Part shown: piece by piece, positions 24,583-34,544 of the stretch | How the letters are laid out: each line of letters starts with the position of its first letter | How positions within the stretch are numbered: the first letter of the stretch is position 1 | Source of the DNA: a bacterium BMS3Abin02 | GTDB taxonomy: Bacteria; Actinomycetota; Acidimicrobiia; Spongiisociales; UBA4744 | NCBI GenBank assembly: GCA_002897675.1 | Contig: BDSU01000036.1 | Span: forward strand, 62,001-126,000 | Length of the DNA: 64,000 nt | Direction of reading: 5' to 3' | Translations under genes and position numbers: made by a program | The notes under the pieces: model-generated | Databases searched by the model: none | Told to the model about the DNA's origin: nothing | Seen by the model: only the letters and a program-made list of their open reading frames with translations

Positions 24583-24664
24583 GAACCCTGATCTCAGGGA
24601 CACAGGGGCACTCCTGAACCCTGGGCTCAGGAGTGCGCTGAGCGTATCTACGAGCCCTGGGTTC
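24583..24664. repeat. Dispersed extended palindrome, copy 3 (compound)
   Basis: Outer GAACCCTG (24583-24590) and inner GAACCCTGGGCTC (24616-24628) face GAGCCCTGGGTTC (24652-24664). A nested stem CACTCCTGA...TCAGGAGTG (24610-24634) lies between. It is placed between convergent tatA and the DUF2342 gene and shares arms with 8514-8560 and 11244-11292. Confidence 0.65.
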
Positions 24665-25745
24665 AAAGGTTTTGGGTGGGGAGCAGGACTCGAGCCGCCC
24701 ATCCGACCGGATCGATGAGTTCGGCCAGACTCGGCAGGTTCGCCGGCTGCTCCCAAAGCGTCGTCAACGCGTCTTCGCTCCAGCGGCGAGCGACTTCGTT
24801 GCAGAAACTCGCCGTACCGATCTCCTGGTTTGGCCGCACGTCGACACCAAGCAGTGTGGTGAGGACCTGTTCTCCCTGGGCGGGCTCGGATCGGCGGCGA
24901 TTCAGCGCCTCCCGCATCCGGGCGAGGTCCGGCAACAGCCTGGCCGCCGTCCCATCCATCAGGTACTCGGCGTAGCCGTCGACGATCGCGACGAACGCTT
25001 GGAGTGCCTCGAGGTCGGGCTGCTGTTCCGGAGTGGTGAGGAGACCGGAAAATCCGCCGGATTCGCCGACGAGTTCCTCGAACCGCTCGGGGTCCTGGAA
25101 GCTCTGGAGACGCCCTGTGAGTGCCTCGGGGTCGAGTTGTAGGCCGTCGAGATACCGCTCGACGAGTTCGAGGAAATGAGGCCGCATCCACGGTCTCGAG
25201 AAGAGAGCGGCATGGATGATCTCGCGCAGAGCAACCCACAGTCGCACCTGCCGGCGGTCGAGACCATTCTCGGTGGCAAACGCTTCCACGTTGGGGACGA
25301 TGAGCGACATGTCCGTCGGCTCCACGCTCGGGAGGCCGACGTCGAAATGACCGAGTGTCCTATGGCTGAGAAAACCGATCATGATGCCCATCTGCAGACC
25401 CAGCAGTGCCGGACCGAGTGGGGCGAGAGCGCCGGACATGGGTCCCTCCGCGAACTTCGGGGCGATCGGCTCGACGAGATACCGAAAGCTCATCAGATGC
25501 GAATCCGCCCAGCCACGTCGGTCCGTTGGGATCACGTCGGAGACAGCTCCCGGATCCAGGGGGGTCTCTGCGGCGATCTGCAGTTGGGCGAGACGGCTCA
25601 GATCCTGGTATTCCTCGGCCATCCACGGCTCGATCGGTTCCCTGCCGCCCGCGAGATGACCGGTGAGCTCGGCCGCCAGTTTCCAGTTCACCGGACCCGG
25701 CTGGTTGAACAGGTCGAACAGTTGTGAGAAGAGGTCTTCGTTCAT
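24663..25745 (-). CDS. DUF2342 / zincin-like family protein with altered HExxH
   Basis: This 360-residue soluble protein matches the actinobacterial DUF2342 (putative zinc-dependent metalloprotease or hydrolase) family in layout: PWMAEEYQDLSRLAQLQIA, MIGFLSHRTLGHFDVGLPS and MSLIVPNVEAFATENGLDRRQVRLWVAL, then REIIHAALFSRPWMRPH. As I remember the family, the last motif usually begins HExxH; here the first His is Arg (REIIH). The second His and the Glu remain. Catalysis is therefore doubtful. The stop overlaps palindrome copy 3 slightly, and its ATG overlaps the htrA stop by 4 bases, so the two form an operon. Confidence 0.7.
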   Translation of the reverse strand: MNEDLFSQLFDLFNQPGPVNWKLAAELTGHLAGGREPIEPWMAEEYQDLSRLAQLQIAAETPLDPGAVSDVIPTDRRGWADSHLMSFRYLVEPIAPKFAEGPMSGALAPLGPALLGLQMGIMIGFLSHRTLGHFDVGLPSVEPTDMSLIVPNVEAFATENGLDRRQVRLWVALREIIHAALFSRPWMRPHFLELVERYLDGLQLDPEALTGRLQSFQDPERFEELVGESGGFSGLLTTPEQQPDLEALQAFVAIVDGYAEYLMDGTAARLLPDLARMREALNRRRSEPAQGEQVLTTLLGVDVRPNQEIGTASFCNEVARRWSEDALTTLWEQPANLPSLAELIDPVGWAARVLLPTQNL

Positions 25746-26926
25746 GGCTGGTCCGGTGGCCGTTGACCGAGTACCGCGTCGAGTTCGATCGGGTTCCCGT
25801 CGCGTAGCAGCGAAAGCGTGACCGTCTGTCCGGCCCTGTGTGTACGGAGCAGGGCGATGAGGTCGCGGACACCTATGACGCTGATGCCGTCGATGGCGGT
25901 GATGATGTCTCCGACTTCGGCCCCGGTGTCCTGGATGCCCGTGTCTCCTTCGAACGAGAGGATACGGGCACCTTCGGGGACCTGGGCTCCTCCGATGTTC
26001 TCGAATGCCGGCTCCACCTGCACGCCGATGAACGCGTGGCGTACGACGCCGTCACGGATGAGATCGTTCGCGACGCCCTGCACGATGCTGACCGGCACCG
26101 CGAAGCCGAGACCTTCCGCGCCGACGTCACTGAGGCCGATGGCGGTCGTGATACCGATCAGCCTGCCGTTTGCGTCGAGAAGAGCGCCGCCGCTGGACCC
26201 GCGGGTGATCGGAGCATCCGTCTGGAGGAGGCCGAAGAGTCTCTCGCTCGCGGTGACTTCCAGCTCGCGATTGAAGGCGGAGATGATGCCTGAGGTCACC
26301 GACGGCCCTCCGTAGAGGCCGAGCGGGTTGCCGATGGCGATTGCGAGATCACCGATCTGATAGCTGGACGGGTTCGCCAGTTGCAGCGGAGTGAGATCGG
26401 ACGCATCGATCGAGATCACCGCCAGGTCGGTCACCGGGTCCGCTCCGACGACGGTGGCCTGGTAGATACGGCCGTCGGAGAGCACGATTCTCACGAAACC
26501 GGCGCCCTCCACCACGTGGTTGTTGGTCAGGATGAGTCCGTTGGCCGTGTATACGACCCCTGAGCCGCTTGCGGAGGCGCGATCGGTGAGGCCGTTGCCG
26601 TCCCCGACCTCGACCGTGACGATCGAGGGAATCGCTTTGGCGGCGATGGTTGCGACGGCCGTTGAAGGTGAGGATGCCTGGGCCGGCGCGACCGAGGGGA
26701 GTGTCGTCGAGGTAGATGCCGTGAACGTCTCATGAGAGGGAAGGGCGTCGATTGCGAAGAGGGCCCCCACGGCGAGCGCCGCTCCGAGGATCCCGCCGAT
26801 GAGCGCCGCCGGAAGGACCCCGCGCCCGCGCGCGACAGCAGTCCGGGCCGGCTGCTCCGGCGGTAGGGGCGGTCGTGGCGGAGCAACCCTCGGATCATCG
26901 TCTCGCGGGACGGTACGATCACTCAT
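25742..26926 (-). CDS. HtrA/DegP-type serine protease (S1C) with PDZ domain
   Basis: This 394-residue protein has a cytoplasmic Pro-rich N-terminus and one TM helix (about 38-60, VLPAALIGGILGAALAVGAL). A Ser/Thr/Ala linker follows, then a trypsin-like domain with the catalytic triad in LILTNNHVV (His), DPVTDLAVI (Asp) and ITRGSSGGALLD (Ser), and a C-terminal PDZ domain (about 290-385). It would act outside the membrane in protein quality control. A TACAAT hexamer ends 9 bp before the ATG on the minus strand and no ribosome-binding site is present, so a near-leaderless mRNA is likely. It is divergent from moaE with only 14 bp between starts. Confidence 0.88.
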   Translation of the reverse strand: MSDRTVPRDDDPRVAPPRPPLPPEQPARTAVARGRGVLPAALIGGILGAALAVGALFAIDALPSHETFTASTSTTLPSVAPAQASSPSTAVATIAAKAIPSIVTVEVGDGNGLTDRASASGSGVVYTANGLILTNNHVVEGAGFVRIVLSDGRIYQATVVGADPVTDLAVISIDASDLTPLQLANPSSYQIGDLAIAIGNPLGLYGGPSVTSGIISAFNRELEVTASERLFGLLQTDAPITRGSSGGALLDANGRLIGITTAIGLSDVGAEGLGFAVPVSIVQGVANDLIRDGVVRHAFIGVQVEPAFENIGGAQVPEGARILSFEGDTGIQDTGAEVGDIITAIDGISVIGVRDLIALLRTHRAGQTVTLSLLRDGNPIELDAVLGQRPPDQP

Positions 26927-26940
26927 AGGAGTCTGATTGT

Positions 26941-27369
26941 ATGACCGGAGAATGCGTACGAGTGCGGGTCCTGCCCGACCCGATCGACTACGGCGAGCTG
27001 ATGGCCTTTGTCTCTTCGCCCGCGGCCGGAGCTTCGGTCCTGTTCGTCGGCACCGTTCGGGACCATTCCGAGGGGAAGACGGGCGTCACGCATCTCGAAT
27101 ACGAAGCGTACGCCGAACGGGTCGAGGATGCGATCAGGACGATCGTCGAGGAGGCCGCGGACCGCTGGGATGTGCTCGGAGTCGCCGTCGATCACCGCAC
27201 GGGTGTCGTCGATCTCATGGAGGCGTCGGTGGCGGTCGTCGTTTCCTCGGCTCACCGAGATCAGGCATTCGAGGCTGCCCGATACATCATCGACGAGCTG
27301 AAGATCCGGGCTCCGATCTGGAAGAAGGAGTTCTGGGAGGGCGGGGCGGAGTGGGCGCGCGGATCCTGA
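26941..27369 (+). CDS. moaE: Molybdopterin synthase catalytic subunit MoaE
   Basis: MoaE converts precursor Z (cyclic pyranopterin monophosphate) to molybdopterin together with thiocarboxylated MoaD. The 142 residues show SVLFVGTVRDHSEGKTGV, THLEYEAYAERVEDAIRTI, DHRTGVVDLMEASVAVVVSS, AHRDQAFEAAR and the catalytic-lysine segment LKIRAPIWKKEFW. All agree with the family. The ATG at 26941 has AGGAG upstream. No moaD or other cofactor gene is adjacent; it precedes purD by 61 bp on the same strand. Confidence 0.93.
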   Translation: MTGECVRVRVLPDPIDYGELMAFVSSPAAGASVLFVGTVRDHSEGKTGVTHLEYEAYAERVEDAIRTIVEEAADRWDVLGVAVDHRTGVVDLMEASVAVVVSSAHRDQAFEAARYIIDELKIRAPIWKKEFWEGGAEWARGS

Positions 27370-27415
27370 GTGGCGACAGGAGACCGGTCGCCGAGGGGCG
27401 AGCCGTGCGAGCCGG

Positions 27416-27421
27416 TATGCT
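27416..27421 (+). promoter_or_regulatory. -10 box for purD (near-leaderless start)
   Basis: TATGCT ends 9 bp before the purD ATG and there is no Shine-Dalgarno sequence. This suggests transcription starts at or next to the start codon. No good -35 is seen. Confidence 0.4.
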
Positions 27422-27430
27422 CCTCACCCG

Positions 27431-28681
27431 ATGAATGTACTGCTCCTCGGCAAAGGCGGCCGTGAACACGCCATCGGTTGGAAGCTGTCGCAGAGTCCTC
27501 GCCTGCGCCGACTGATCTCGCTTCCCGGAAACCCGGGTCTCGCTCAGCTCGGTGACGTCAAGACCGGCGTCGACCCTTCTGATCCCGCGGGAGTGACGGC
27601 CTTTGCCCGATCGGCGAACATCGACCTCGTCGTCATCGGGCCGGAAGCGCCGCTGGCCGCGGGGGTCGCCGACGCACTCAGAACGGCCGGCGTCGCGGTG
27701 TTCGGTCCAGATCGTGCCGCCGCCCGACTGGAGACATCGAAGTCGTTCGCGAAGGGAATCATGAGCAGGGCCGGCGTACCGACCGGATCCTCCGCGACGT
27801 TCTACGACACCCGGAGCGCGTTGGCACATCTCGAGGGAATCGGTGAGCCGTTCGTCGTGAAGGCAGACGGCCTGGCAGCCGGAAAGGGTGTCCTTGTGAC
27901 CGAAGACATCGGCGAAGCCCGGCAGTGGGTCCGAGCCTGTTTCGACGGACGTTTTGGTGATGCCGGCTCAACCGTCGTGATCGAGGAGTACCTGCCGGGC
28001 GAGGAGATCAGCGTGTTCGGGCTCACCGATGGCACCGGTGTGATCGGGTTGCGTCCCGCCCGCGACTACAAGCGTCTCCACGAAGGCGGCATCGGTCCGA
28101 ACACCGGCGGGATGGGCTCGTTCACTCCTGTCGAAGGATTCGACGACGCTTGGGTGCACGGCATCGCCGAGAGCATCATCCGCCCGGTCCTCGGGACCCT
28201 GTCGGAAGATGGTATCGGCTATGTCGGATTCATCTACGCAGGGCTGGTTCTGACCCCCGAGGGGCCGAAGGTACTCGAGTTCAACTGCCGGTTGGGAGAT
28301 CCGGAGACTCAGGCCATCCTGCCGACGCTCGACAGCGACCTGCTCGAACTCATCGGCGCGTGCATCGACGGCAACACCGGCGACGTCGCACCGCGCTGGA
28401 GCGACCTGGCCGCCGTCAACGTCGTTCTGGCGGCCGCCGGGTATCCCGAAGCTCCTGTCGGCGGCGACGAGATCACCGGCCTCGATTCCGAGCAGGACGG
28501 CACGCTCGTCTTTCACGCCGGGACGCGTGACGACGATGGCGTACTGGTGACCGCCGGGGGCCGGGTACTGAGCGTGATCGGACTCGGACCAGACGTGGCG
28601 TCGGCCCGTGCTCGAGCGTACGATCGGGTCGCGACGATCGGTTTTGCCGGTCGTCAGTATCGAAAGGACATTGCCGGATGA
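27431..28681 (+). CDS. purD: Phosphoribosylamine-glycine ligase PurD
   Basis: PurD is the ATP-grasp enzyme of step 2 of purine synthesis (phosphoribosylamine + glycine to GAR). The 416 residues show LLLGKGGREHAIGWKLSQSP, VIGPEAPLAAGVADAL, the ATP loop VKADGLAAGKGVLV, GIGPNTGGMGSFTPV and the metal-binding FNCRLGDPETQAILP. The ATG at 27431 starts a purine operon: purE overlaps its end by 4 bases. The start has no ribosome-binding site but a TATGCT hexamer 9 bp upstream. Confidence 0.96.
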   Translation: MNVLLLGKGGREHAIGWKLSQSPRLRRLISLPGNPGLAQLGDVKTGVDPSDPAGVTAFARSANIDLVVIGPEAPLAAGVADALRTAGVAVFGPDRAAARLETSKSFAKGIMSRAGVPTGSSATFYDTRSALAHLEGIGEPFVVKADGLAAGKGVLVTEDIGEARQWVRACFDGRFGDAGSTVVIEEYLPGEEISVFGLTDGTGVIGLRPARDYKRLHEGGIGPNTGGMGSFTPVEGFDDAWVHGIAESIIRPVLGTLSEDGIGYVGFIYAGLVLTPEGPKVLEFNCRLGDPETQAILPTLDSDLLELIGACIDGNTGDVAPRWSDLAAVNVVLAAAGYPEAPVGGDEITGLDSEQDGTLVFHAGTRDDDGVLVTAGGRVLSVIGLGPDVASARARAYDRVATIGFAGRQYRKDIAG

Positions 28682-29151
28682 GAAGCGTTTCCGTACTCAT
28701 GGGGTCCGAGAAGGATCTTCCGGTGATGGAGAAAGCCGCCGAAACTCTCGAACGTTTCGAAGTTCCGTACGACCTGCTGGTGATGTCCGCGCACAAGAGC
28801 CTCGATCGGGTGCTCGCACATGCCGATCAGGCGCGAGCCGGCGGTGTCGGGGTGATCATCGCCGGGGCCGGCAAGGCGGCGCATCTCGCCGGGGTGGTGG
28901 CAGCGCGAACGACCCTCCCGGTCGTCGGTGTTCCGCTGAGCGCCTCACTCGACGGACTCGACGCACTGCTGGCGACCGTGCAGATGCCGACCGGAGTGCC
29001 GGTGGCGACGGTGGGCATCGACGGCGCAGCCAACGCCGCGCTCCTCGCGGTAGCCATCCTGGCACTCGACGATCCCGCACTCACGGAACGCCTCGCGTCC
29101 TACCGTGAGGCCCTGGCTTCGGGGTCCTTCAAGGAGATTCACGTCCAGTAG
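28678..29151 (+). CDS. purE: 5-(carboxyamino)imidazole ribonucleotide mutase PurE
   Basis: PurE moves the carboxylate of N5-CAIR to C4, giving CAIR (step 6b). The 157 residues have the class I layout: [19 protein letters not shown], then [11 protein letters not shown] with the catalytic His, and [20 protein letters not shown]. Several usual residues are changed (SAHRTP to SAHKSL, GSxSD to GSEKD, AHLPG to AHLAG), so it is a divergent class I member, though the active-site His is kept. It overlaps purD by ATGA. The companion PurK is not in the window. Confidence 0.9.
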   Translation: MRSVSVLMGSEKDLPVMEKAAETLERFEVPYDLLVMSAHKSLDRVLAHADQARAGGVGVIIAGAGKAAHLAGVVAARTTLPVVGVPLSASLDGLDALLATVQMPTGVPVATVGIDGAANAALLAVAILALDDPALTERLASYREALASGSFKEIHVQ

Positions 29152-29174
29152 CAGCGGTCACGGACTCGTTCTTC

Positions 29175-29180
29175 TACAAT
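29175..29180 (+). promoter_or_regulatory. -10 box for purC (leaderless start)
   Basis: TACAAT ends 6 bp before the GTG of purC and no ribosome-binding site is present. This marks a likely internal leaderless promoter inside the pur cluster. Confidence 0.45.
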
Positions 29181-29186
29181 CGCCCC

Positions 29187-30056
29187 GTGCTGGCGCTCAA
29201 ACACGTGGCCTCCGGCAAAGTTCGCGAGATCTATGAAGTCGACGAAGAGCGGTTGCTCTTCGTCGCCACCGATCGCATCTCCGCCTACGATGTCGTGCTT
29301 CCCGACACGATTCCCGACAAGGGGCGGGTGCTCACCGGCCTGTCCTTGCACTGGTTCGACTTCCTCGAGACACCCAACCACTTCCTGACCACGGACCTGG
29401 GCGGAATCGGTCTCTCCGATGACGAAGCGGCGGAACTCACCGGCAGGGCAATGATCGTTCGCCGCGCCGACGTGATCCCGATGGAGTGCGTGGTGCGCGG
29501 GTACCTGTACGGGAGCTCTTGGCGCGAGTATCGGGCCGGGGGAGGGCCGACCACCGAGCATCTTCCCGCCGGCCTGCAGATGGCCCAGCAACTTCCGGAG
29601 CCGCTGTTCACGCCCGCGACGAAGGCCGAGAGCGGACATGACGAGAACCTCACCGTTGCGGGTGCGAGGGAGCTGGTCGGCGACGAGGTCTACGAACGAC
29701 TCCGCAGTGTCGCCATCGACCTGTACCGGCGCGCCGCAGTCGCGGCGGCCGAGAAGGGCGTGCTGCTCGCGGACACCAAGTTCGAGTTCGGCTTCGTCGG
29801 AGACGAACTGTTGCTCGTCGACGAAGTCCTGACCCCCGACTCGTCCCGCTACTGGCCGGCCGACAAGTACGAGATCGGAGCCGTGATGCCTTCGTACGAC
29901 AAGCAGTACGTGCGCGACTGGCTCGACTCGACGGGCTGGGATCGCACTCCGCCTGCCCCGGCGATGCCCGACGACGTCAAGGCTGCCACTCGGTCTCGTT
30001 ACATCGAAGCCTTCGAGCTGCTTACGGGGACTGCTTTCGACAGGTATCTGCGATGA
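29187..30056 (+). CDS. purC: Phosphoribosylaminoimidazole-succinocarboxamide synthase PurC
   Basis: PurC condenses CAIR with aspartate to give SAICAR (step 7). The 289 residues are the longer, yeast Ade1-like form (many bacterial PurC have about 240). Motifs are ASGKVREIYEVDEERLLFVA, TDRISAYDVVLPDTIPDKG, VRGYLYGSSWREYR and LLADTKFEFGF followed by LVDEVLTPDSSRYWPAD. The start is the GTG at 29187, chosen because it opens the conserved strand and has TACAAT 6 bp upstream. It overlaps purS by ATGA. Confidence 0.95.
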   Translation: MLALKHVASGKVREIYEVDEERLLFVATDRISAYDVVLPDTIPDKGRVLTGLSLHWFDFLETPNHFLTTDLGGIGLSDDEAAELTGRAMIVRRADVIPMECVVRGYLYGSSWREYRAGGGPTTEHLPAGLQMAQQLPEPLFTPATKAESGHDENLTVAGARELVGDEVYERLRSVAIDLYRRAAVAAAEKGVLLADTKFEFGFVGDELLLVDEVLTPDSSRYWPADKYEIGAVMPSYDKQYVRDWLDSTGWDRTPPAPAMPDDVKAATRSRYIEAFELLTGTAFDRYLR

Positions 30057-30295
30057 AGGCCATCGTGAGGATCCGCAGGCGTGAGAGCATCGCCGATCCT
30101 GAGGGCAGCACCATTCGCCGTGCGCTCGGCGACCTTGGATTCACTGATGTGCAAGCCGTCCGTGTCAACCGGACGATCGAACTGGACCTGCAGGGCCTGG
30201 ATCGAGAGGAGGCCATCTCCCAAGCGCGGGAAATGTGCGATCGACTTCTCGTCAATCCGGTCATGGAAGACTTCGACATCGAGATCGTGACTTGA
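30053..30295 (+). CDS. purS: FGAM synthase subunit PurS
   Basis: This 80-residue small subunit of the three-part FGAM synthase (PurSQL) bridges the glutaminase and synthetase subunits. It has the typical MKAIVRIRRRESIADPEGST opening and the TDVQAVRVNRTIELDLQG strand. Its ATG overlaps the purC stop by 4 bases, and its stop overlaps the TTG of purQ. Confidence 0.93.
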   Translation: MKAIVRIRRRESIADPEGSTIRRALGDLGFTDVQAVRVNRTIELDLQGLDREEAISQAREMCDRLLVNPVMEDFDIEIVT

Positions 30296-30969
30296 ACGTC
30301 GGCATCGTTGTCTTCCCCGGCACGAATTGCGAGCACGATGTTGCCTACGCGTTCGGACTGCTCGGAGCACAGACCGAGTTCGTATGGCATCGAGAGACGA
30401 CCCTGGACGGCTTCGACGGTGTCGTACTGCCCGGCGGTTTCGCCCACGGCGACTATCTGCGCGCCGGTGCGATCGCACGGTTCTCGCCGGTGATGGACGC
30501 CGTGGCAGACGCCGCTCACTCCGGTGTGCCCGTCCTGGGGATCTGCAACGGTTTCCAGATGCTCTGTGAGGCGGGACTGCTTCCCGGGGCGCTGATCGCC
30601 AACCGCGATCTACGGTTTATCTGCCGTCCCGTTCACCTGCGGGTCGAGGCGACAGACTCGGTGCTCACCAGAGCGGCCAAGCCCGGGCAGGTGCTGCACA
30701 TACCGCTGAACTCCTACGAAGGGAGCTACGTCCCCGGTGAAGAGGCTCCCAGGACCGTCCTGCGCTACTGCGGTCCGGACGGAACGATCGGTGAGGCTTC
30801 CAATCCCAACGGTTCGTTCGATTCCATCGCAGGAATCACCAATGCCGCAGGCAACGTCGCCGGACTCATGCCGCACCCCGAGCGGGCCTTCGAAGATTTC
30901 ATGTTGTCCACAGACGGCCGAGTGCTCTTCGAATCATTCCTGAGCCTCGCGGAGGCGGTCCATGACTGA
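30292..30969 (+). CDS. purQ: FGAM synthase glutaminase subunit PurQ
   Basis: This 225-residue class I glutamine amidotransferase feeds ammonia to PurL. It has [15 protein letters not shown], the nucleophile elbow [13 protein letters not shown] (Cys) and the His-Glu pair in [11 protein letters not shown]. The start is a TTG at 30292 overlapping the purS stop (TTGA); it directly precedes the conserved NVGIVVFPG strand. The purL ATG lies 8 bases inside its end. Confidence 0.95.
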   Translation: MNVGIVVFPGTNCEHDVAYAFGLLGAQTEFVWHRETTLDGFDGVVLPGGFAHGDYLRAGAIARFSPVMDAVADAAHSGVPVLGICNGFQMLCEAGLLPGALIANRDLRFICRPVHLRVEATDSVLTRAAKPGQVLHIPLNSYEGSYVPGEEAPRTVLRYCGPDGTIGEASNPNGSFDSIAGITNAAGNVAGLMPHPERAFEDFMLSTDGRVLFESFLSLAEAVHD

Positions 30970-33148
30970 CCTGCACCGGCGTCTCGGTATGACCGACGGG
31001 GAGTTCGACCGGGTCATCGAGATCCTCGGACGGCCGCCGAACGATCCCGAACTCGCCATGTACTCGGTGATGTGGTCGGAGCACTGCTCGTACAAATCCT
31101 CGCGGCTCCATCTGAAGGACCTGCCGACCGAGGCCCCCTGGGTGGTGGTCGGACCCGGTGAGAACGCGGGAGTGGTCGACATCGGAGACGGCTGGCTGGC
31201 GGCGTTGCGGATCGAGAGCCACAACCATCCGTCCTTCGTCGAGCCGTATCAGGGGGCCGCCACCGGCGTGGGGGGGATCCTGCGCGACATCTTCACGATG
31301 GGTGCCCGGCCCGTGGGGCTTTGGAACCAGATTCGATTCGGTGAGTTGGACGATCCTCACGCTCGCTATCTGCTCGGTGGTGTGGTTGCAGGCATCGCCG
31401 GGTATGGGAACGCGGTCGGTGTGCCCACATTGGGCGGGGAAGTCGAGTTCGACGACAGCTACCGGGGAAACCCGCTGGTCAACGTGATGTGTCTCGGCAT
31501 CCTACGCGAGGAGCAGCTCGTGCTCGGGACCGCAGGCCCTCCAGGATCGATTGCGGTTCTGCTCGGAGCGGCAACCGGTCGCGACGGGATCGGCGGAGCG
31601 TCGGTGCTTGCATCCACCGGTTTCGACGAGCAGGCGGCGGCGAAGCGGCCCGCGGTGCAGGTCGGCGATCCGTACGAGGAGAAGAAACTCATCGAGGCCT
31701 GCCTCGAACTGTATGCACGAGGTCTTGTCGTCGGGGTACAGGATCTTGGTGCCGCAGGACTCAGTTGTGCGGCGAGCGAGCCTGCCGCCAGGGCGGAGGC
31801 GGGCATGGATCTCGATCTCGACGCCGTCCATCTTCGCGAACCCGGGCTGACCGCCTCCGAGTTGCTCATGTCCGAATCACAGGAACGCATGATGGCCTTC
31901 GTGTCGCCGGACAACGTCGATGCGGTGCTTGCCGTCGCCCAACGGTGGGAGATCGACGCTGCCGTGGTCGGGTCGGTGCGTGCAGGCAACCGACTGCGCG
32001 TCCTGCATCACGGGCGCACCGTCGCCGACATTCCCGCTTCGAGCCTGTCCGATGACGCACCGCTGCTCGATCGTCCGGTCGCGAGACCGGATTGGCTGAC
32101 CGATCTGTGGGCACATGAGGATCAGGGATCCGACATGCCGCTCGATGCGTGCCTCGTCGAGATGATGGGCCACCCTTCCCTCGGAGACCCATCGTGGATC
32201 TACGAGCAGTTCGATCACATGCTCTTTCTCAACACGGTCGTCGGGCCCGGACTCGACGGTTCGCTCATCCGTGTCCGGGGAACCTCGAAGGGCCTCGCGG
32301 TCTCGACCGACGGCAACGGCCTGACCTGCCATCTCGACCCCAGGCGCGGCGCTGCCCGACTGGTCTGGGAGAGTGCGCTCAACGTCGCGGTGCTTGGCGC
32401 CCGACCGATGGCGATCGTCGATAACCTCAACTTCGGCAACCCCGAGAACCCGGGCGTGATGTGGCAGTTCACGGAGACGCTTGCCGGTCTTTCGGAGGCG
32501 TGTGCGGCGCTGGATACGCCGATCGTCGGTGGCAACGTGTCGTTCTACAACGAGACCGACGGGGTGGACATCTTTCCTACGCCGATCGTCGGCATGCTCG
32601 GACTCGCCGATCCGATGCCCCGGGTGCGTGCGAGAGGCATCGAGCCCGGAATGTCGATCTTCGTGTTTGGTCCGCCCCAGAGTGAGAGCGTCGCCGGGAC
32701 GGCGTTTCAGAAGATCGTCCTTGGCACACATGGCGGCCGTCCGATCCCGCCCGACGTGGAAGCCGGCCGGCGATCGATCGAGACGGCGATCCGAATTGCT
32801 CATACGGTCGACGGGGCGATCCTCCATGACGTGGCACGCGGTGGCGTCCTCGTCACGCTCGCAGAGCTGCTCATCCCCACCGGGTTCGGGGCCGCCGTGG
32901 CCACGCCGTCCTATCCCGAGGCGTTTGGCGAGGACCCGCACCGTTTCGTGTGTCTCGTACCGGAGCGAGGCGCCCACGACGTGGAGCGCATCGCCGAAGA
33001 CATCGGATGTCCTTTCGAGGCGTGGGGAGTCACCTCTGCCTCGGATCGTCTGCAGTTCGACGACGGATCGCATGCACCTCTCGACCGGTTGCGTGATGCC
33101 TGGACGGGCGCCATCGCAGGAAGGATGACGGGGGGGACCCATGGGTAG
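30962..33148 (+). CDS. purL: FGAM synthase large subunit PurL
   Basis: PurL makes formylglycinamidine ribonucleotide from FGAR and ammonia with ATP (step 4). At 728 residues it is the small, PurS/PurQ-dependent type. Hallmarks are [39 protein letters not shown] (with [16 protein letters not shown]), [16 protein letters not shown] and the second ATP-binding half [15 protein letters not shown] and [14 protein letters not shown]. It overlaps purQ by 8 bases and purF by 8 bases. Confidence 0.97.
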   Translation: MTDLHRRLGMTDGEFDRVIEILGRPPNDPELAMYSVMWSEHCSYKSSRLHLKDLPTEAPWVVVGPGENAGVVDIGDGWLAALRIESHNHPSFVEPYQGAATGVGGILRDIFTMGARPVGLWNQIRFGELDDPHARYLLGGVVAGIAGYGNAVGVPTLGGEVEFDDSYRGNPLVNVMCLGILREEQLVLGTAGPPGSIAVLLGAATGRDGIGGASVLASTGFDEQAAAKRPAVQVGDPYEEKKLIEACLELYARGLVVGVQDLGAAGLSCAASEPAARAEAGMDLDLDAVHLREPGLTASELLMSESQERMMAFVSPDNVDAVLAVAQRWEIDAAVVGSVRAGNRLRVLHHGRTVADIPASSLSDDAPLLDRPVARPDWLTDLWAHEDQGSDMPLDACLVEMMGHPSLGDPSWIYEQFDHMLFLNTVVGPGLDGSLIRVRGTSKGLAVSTDGNGLTCHLDPRRGAARLVWESALNVAVLGARPMAIVDNLNFGNPENPGVMWQFTETLAGLSEACAALDTPIVGGNVSFYNETDGVDIFPTPIVGMLGLADPMPRVRARGIEPGMSIFVFGPPQSESVAGTAFQKIVLGTHGGRPIPPDVEAGRRSIETAIRIAHTVDGAILHDVARGGVLVTLAELLIPTGFGAAVATPSYPEAFGEDPHRFVCLVPERGAHDVERIAEDIGCPFEAWGVTSASDRLQFDDGSHAPLDRLRDAWTGAIAGRMTGGTHG

Positions 33149-34544
33149 TCCGTTCGATCGGCTCGGGGAGGCCTGCGGTGTCTTCGGTGCGTTCGCGCCG
33201 GGATCCCGCGTCGCCAACCTCATCTATTTCGGGCTGTTCGCACTACAGCATCGCGGACAGGAAAGCGCCGGCATCGCGGTTGGCGACGGGGAAGAACTGA
33301 CCGCGTACAAGAACATGGGGCTCGTCGCGACGGTATTCGACGAGAGCAAGCTCGCCGGCTTGCAGGGCACGATCGGCATCGGGCACACGCGATACTCGAC
33401 GACCGGTTCGAGCACCTGGGACAACGCACAGCCTTCGTATCGGGGGCTCGGTGATCGCAGCATCGCGCTCGCACACAACGGCAATCTCATCAACACGGTC
33501 GAACTCGCTCTCCGGCTGGGGTCTGCGCCGGGTTCGACCGATTCGGAGCTGATGACGGAAGCCATCGCGCAGAAGATCCTCGGGGACCCGGGACTGCCAC
33601 TCGCCGATGCGATCGCCCAAGCGATGCCGGAGTTCGAGGGTGCCTACACGCTCGTGGTGATGGACGAGAACACCATCGCTGCGGCGCGGGACCCCCACGG
33701 GTTCCGCCCACTCTCGCTCGGCCGGCTGCCGACCGGCGGCCACGTCGTCGCATCCGAGACCGCTGCGCTCGACATCGTCGGTGCCGACTTCGTGCGCGAC
33801 GTCGAGCCAGGGGAGATCATCGTTCTCACCGATGACGGAATCGAGTCGCGCTTTCCCATGGATCCCGCCGACTCGCGCCTGTGCGTATTCGAGTACGTGT
33901 ACTTCGCCCGTCCGGACAGCGTCGTCGCCGGTCAAAACGTGCACGGTGCCCGGGTGGCGATGGGGATCCGGCTGGCCGAAGAGAGCCCCGTAGAGGCCGA
34001 CGTCGTCGTGCCGATCCCGGAATCCGGCATCCCTGCTGCACAGGGGTTTGCCGCGGCATCCGGGACTCCATACCGGGATGGACTCGTGAAGAACAGGTAT
34101 GTGGGACGCACGTTCATCGAACCGGAGCAGATCGTGCGCGACCGGGGAATCCGGATGAAGCTCAACCCGATTCGTGAGACGCTGGATGGCAACCGGGTGA
34201 TTCTCGTCGACGACTCGATCGTTCGTGGGTCCACGACACGCAGACTCGTCGAGTTGGTGCGCGGTGCCGGAGCGACGGAGGTGCATCTGCGGGTCTCCTC
34301 ACCGCCGTACCGGTGGCCGTGCTACTACGGGATGGACACGTCGGATCGTTCGAGCCTGCTCGCCGCGGAACGGTCCGAAGAAGAAATCGCCGACTTCCTC
34401 GAGGTCGACTCGCTCGGATACCTGAGCCTCGACGGTCTCCTCGTTTCCCTGCCGCGTGCCAATCAGTCGTTTTGCACGGCGTGTCTGTCCGGCGACTATC
34501 CGACCGCGATAGGAAACCACAAGTTCGTTCGGGAGGAGACGTGA
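33141..34544 (+). CDS. purF: Amidophosphoribosyltransferase PurF
   Basis: PurF commits PRPP to purine synthesis (PRPP + glutamine to phosphoribosylamine). The 467 residues start with an 11-residue propeptide before the catalytic Cys12 ([10 protein letters not shown]). The glutaminase domain has [12 protein letters not shown] and [11 protein letters not shown], and the PRPP loop is [18 protein letters not shown]. Cysteines in [25 protein letters not shown] and [12 protein letters not shown] match the ligands of the [4Fe-4S]-containing B. subtilis type. Sequential to purL with an 8-base overlap; purM follows with a GTGA overlap. Confidence 0.96.
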   Translation: MGSPFDRLGEACGVFGAFAPGSRVANLIYFGLFALQHRGQESAGIAVGDGEELTAYKNMGLVATVFDESKLAGLQGTIGIGHTRYSTTGSSTWDNAQPSYRGLGDRSIALAHNGNLINTVELALRLGSAPGSTDSELMTEAIAQKILGDPGLPLADAIAQAMPEFEGAYTLVVMDENTIAAARDPHGFRPLSLGRLPTGGHVVASETAALDIVGADFVRDVEPGEIIVLTDDGIESRFPMDPADSRLCVFEYVYFARPDSVVAGQNVHGARVAMGIRLAEESPVEADVVVPIPESGIPAAQGFAAASGTPYRDGLVKNRYVGRTFIEPEQIVRDRGIRMKLNPIRETLDGNRVILVDDSIVRGSTTRRLVELVRGAGATEVHLRVSSPPYRWPCYYGMDTSDRSSLLAAERSEEEIADFLEVDSLGYLSLDGLLVSLPRANQSFCTACLSGDYPTAIGNHKFVREET

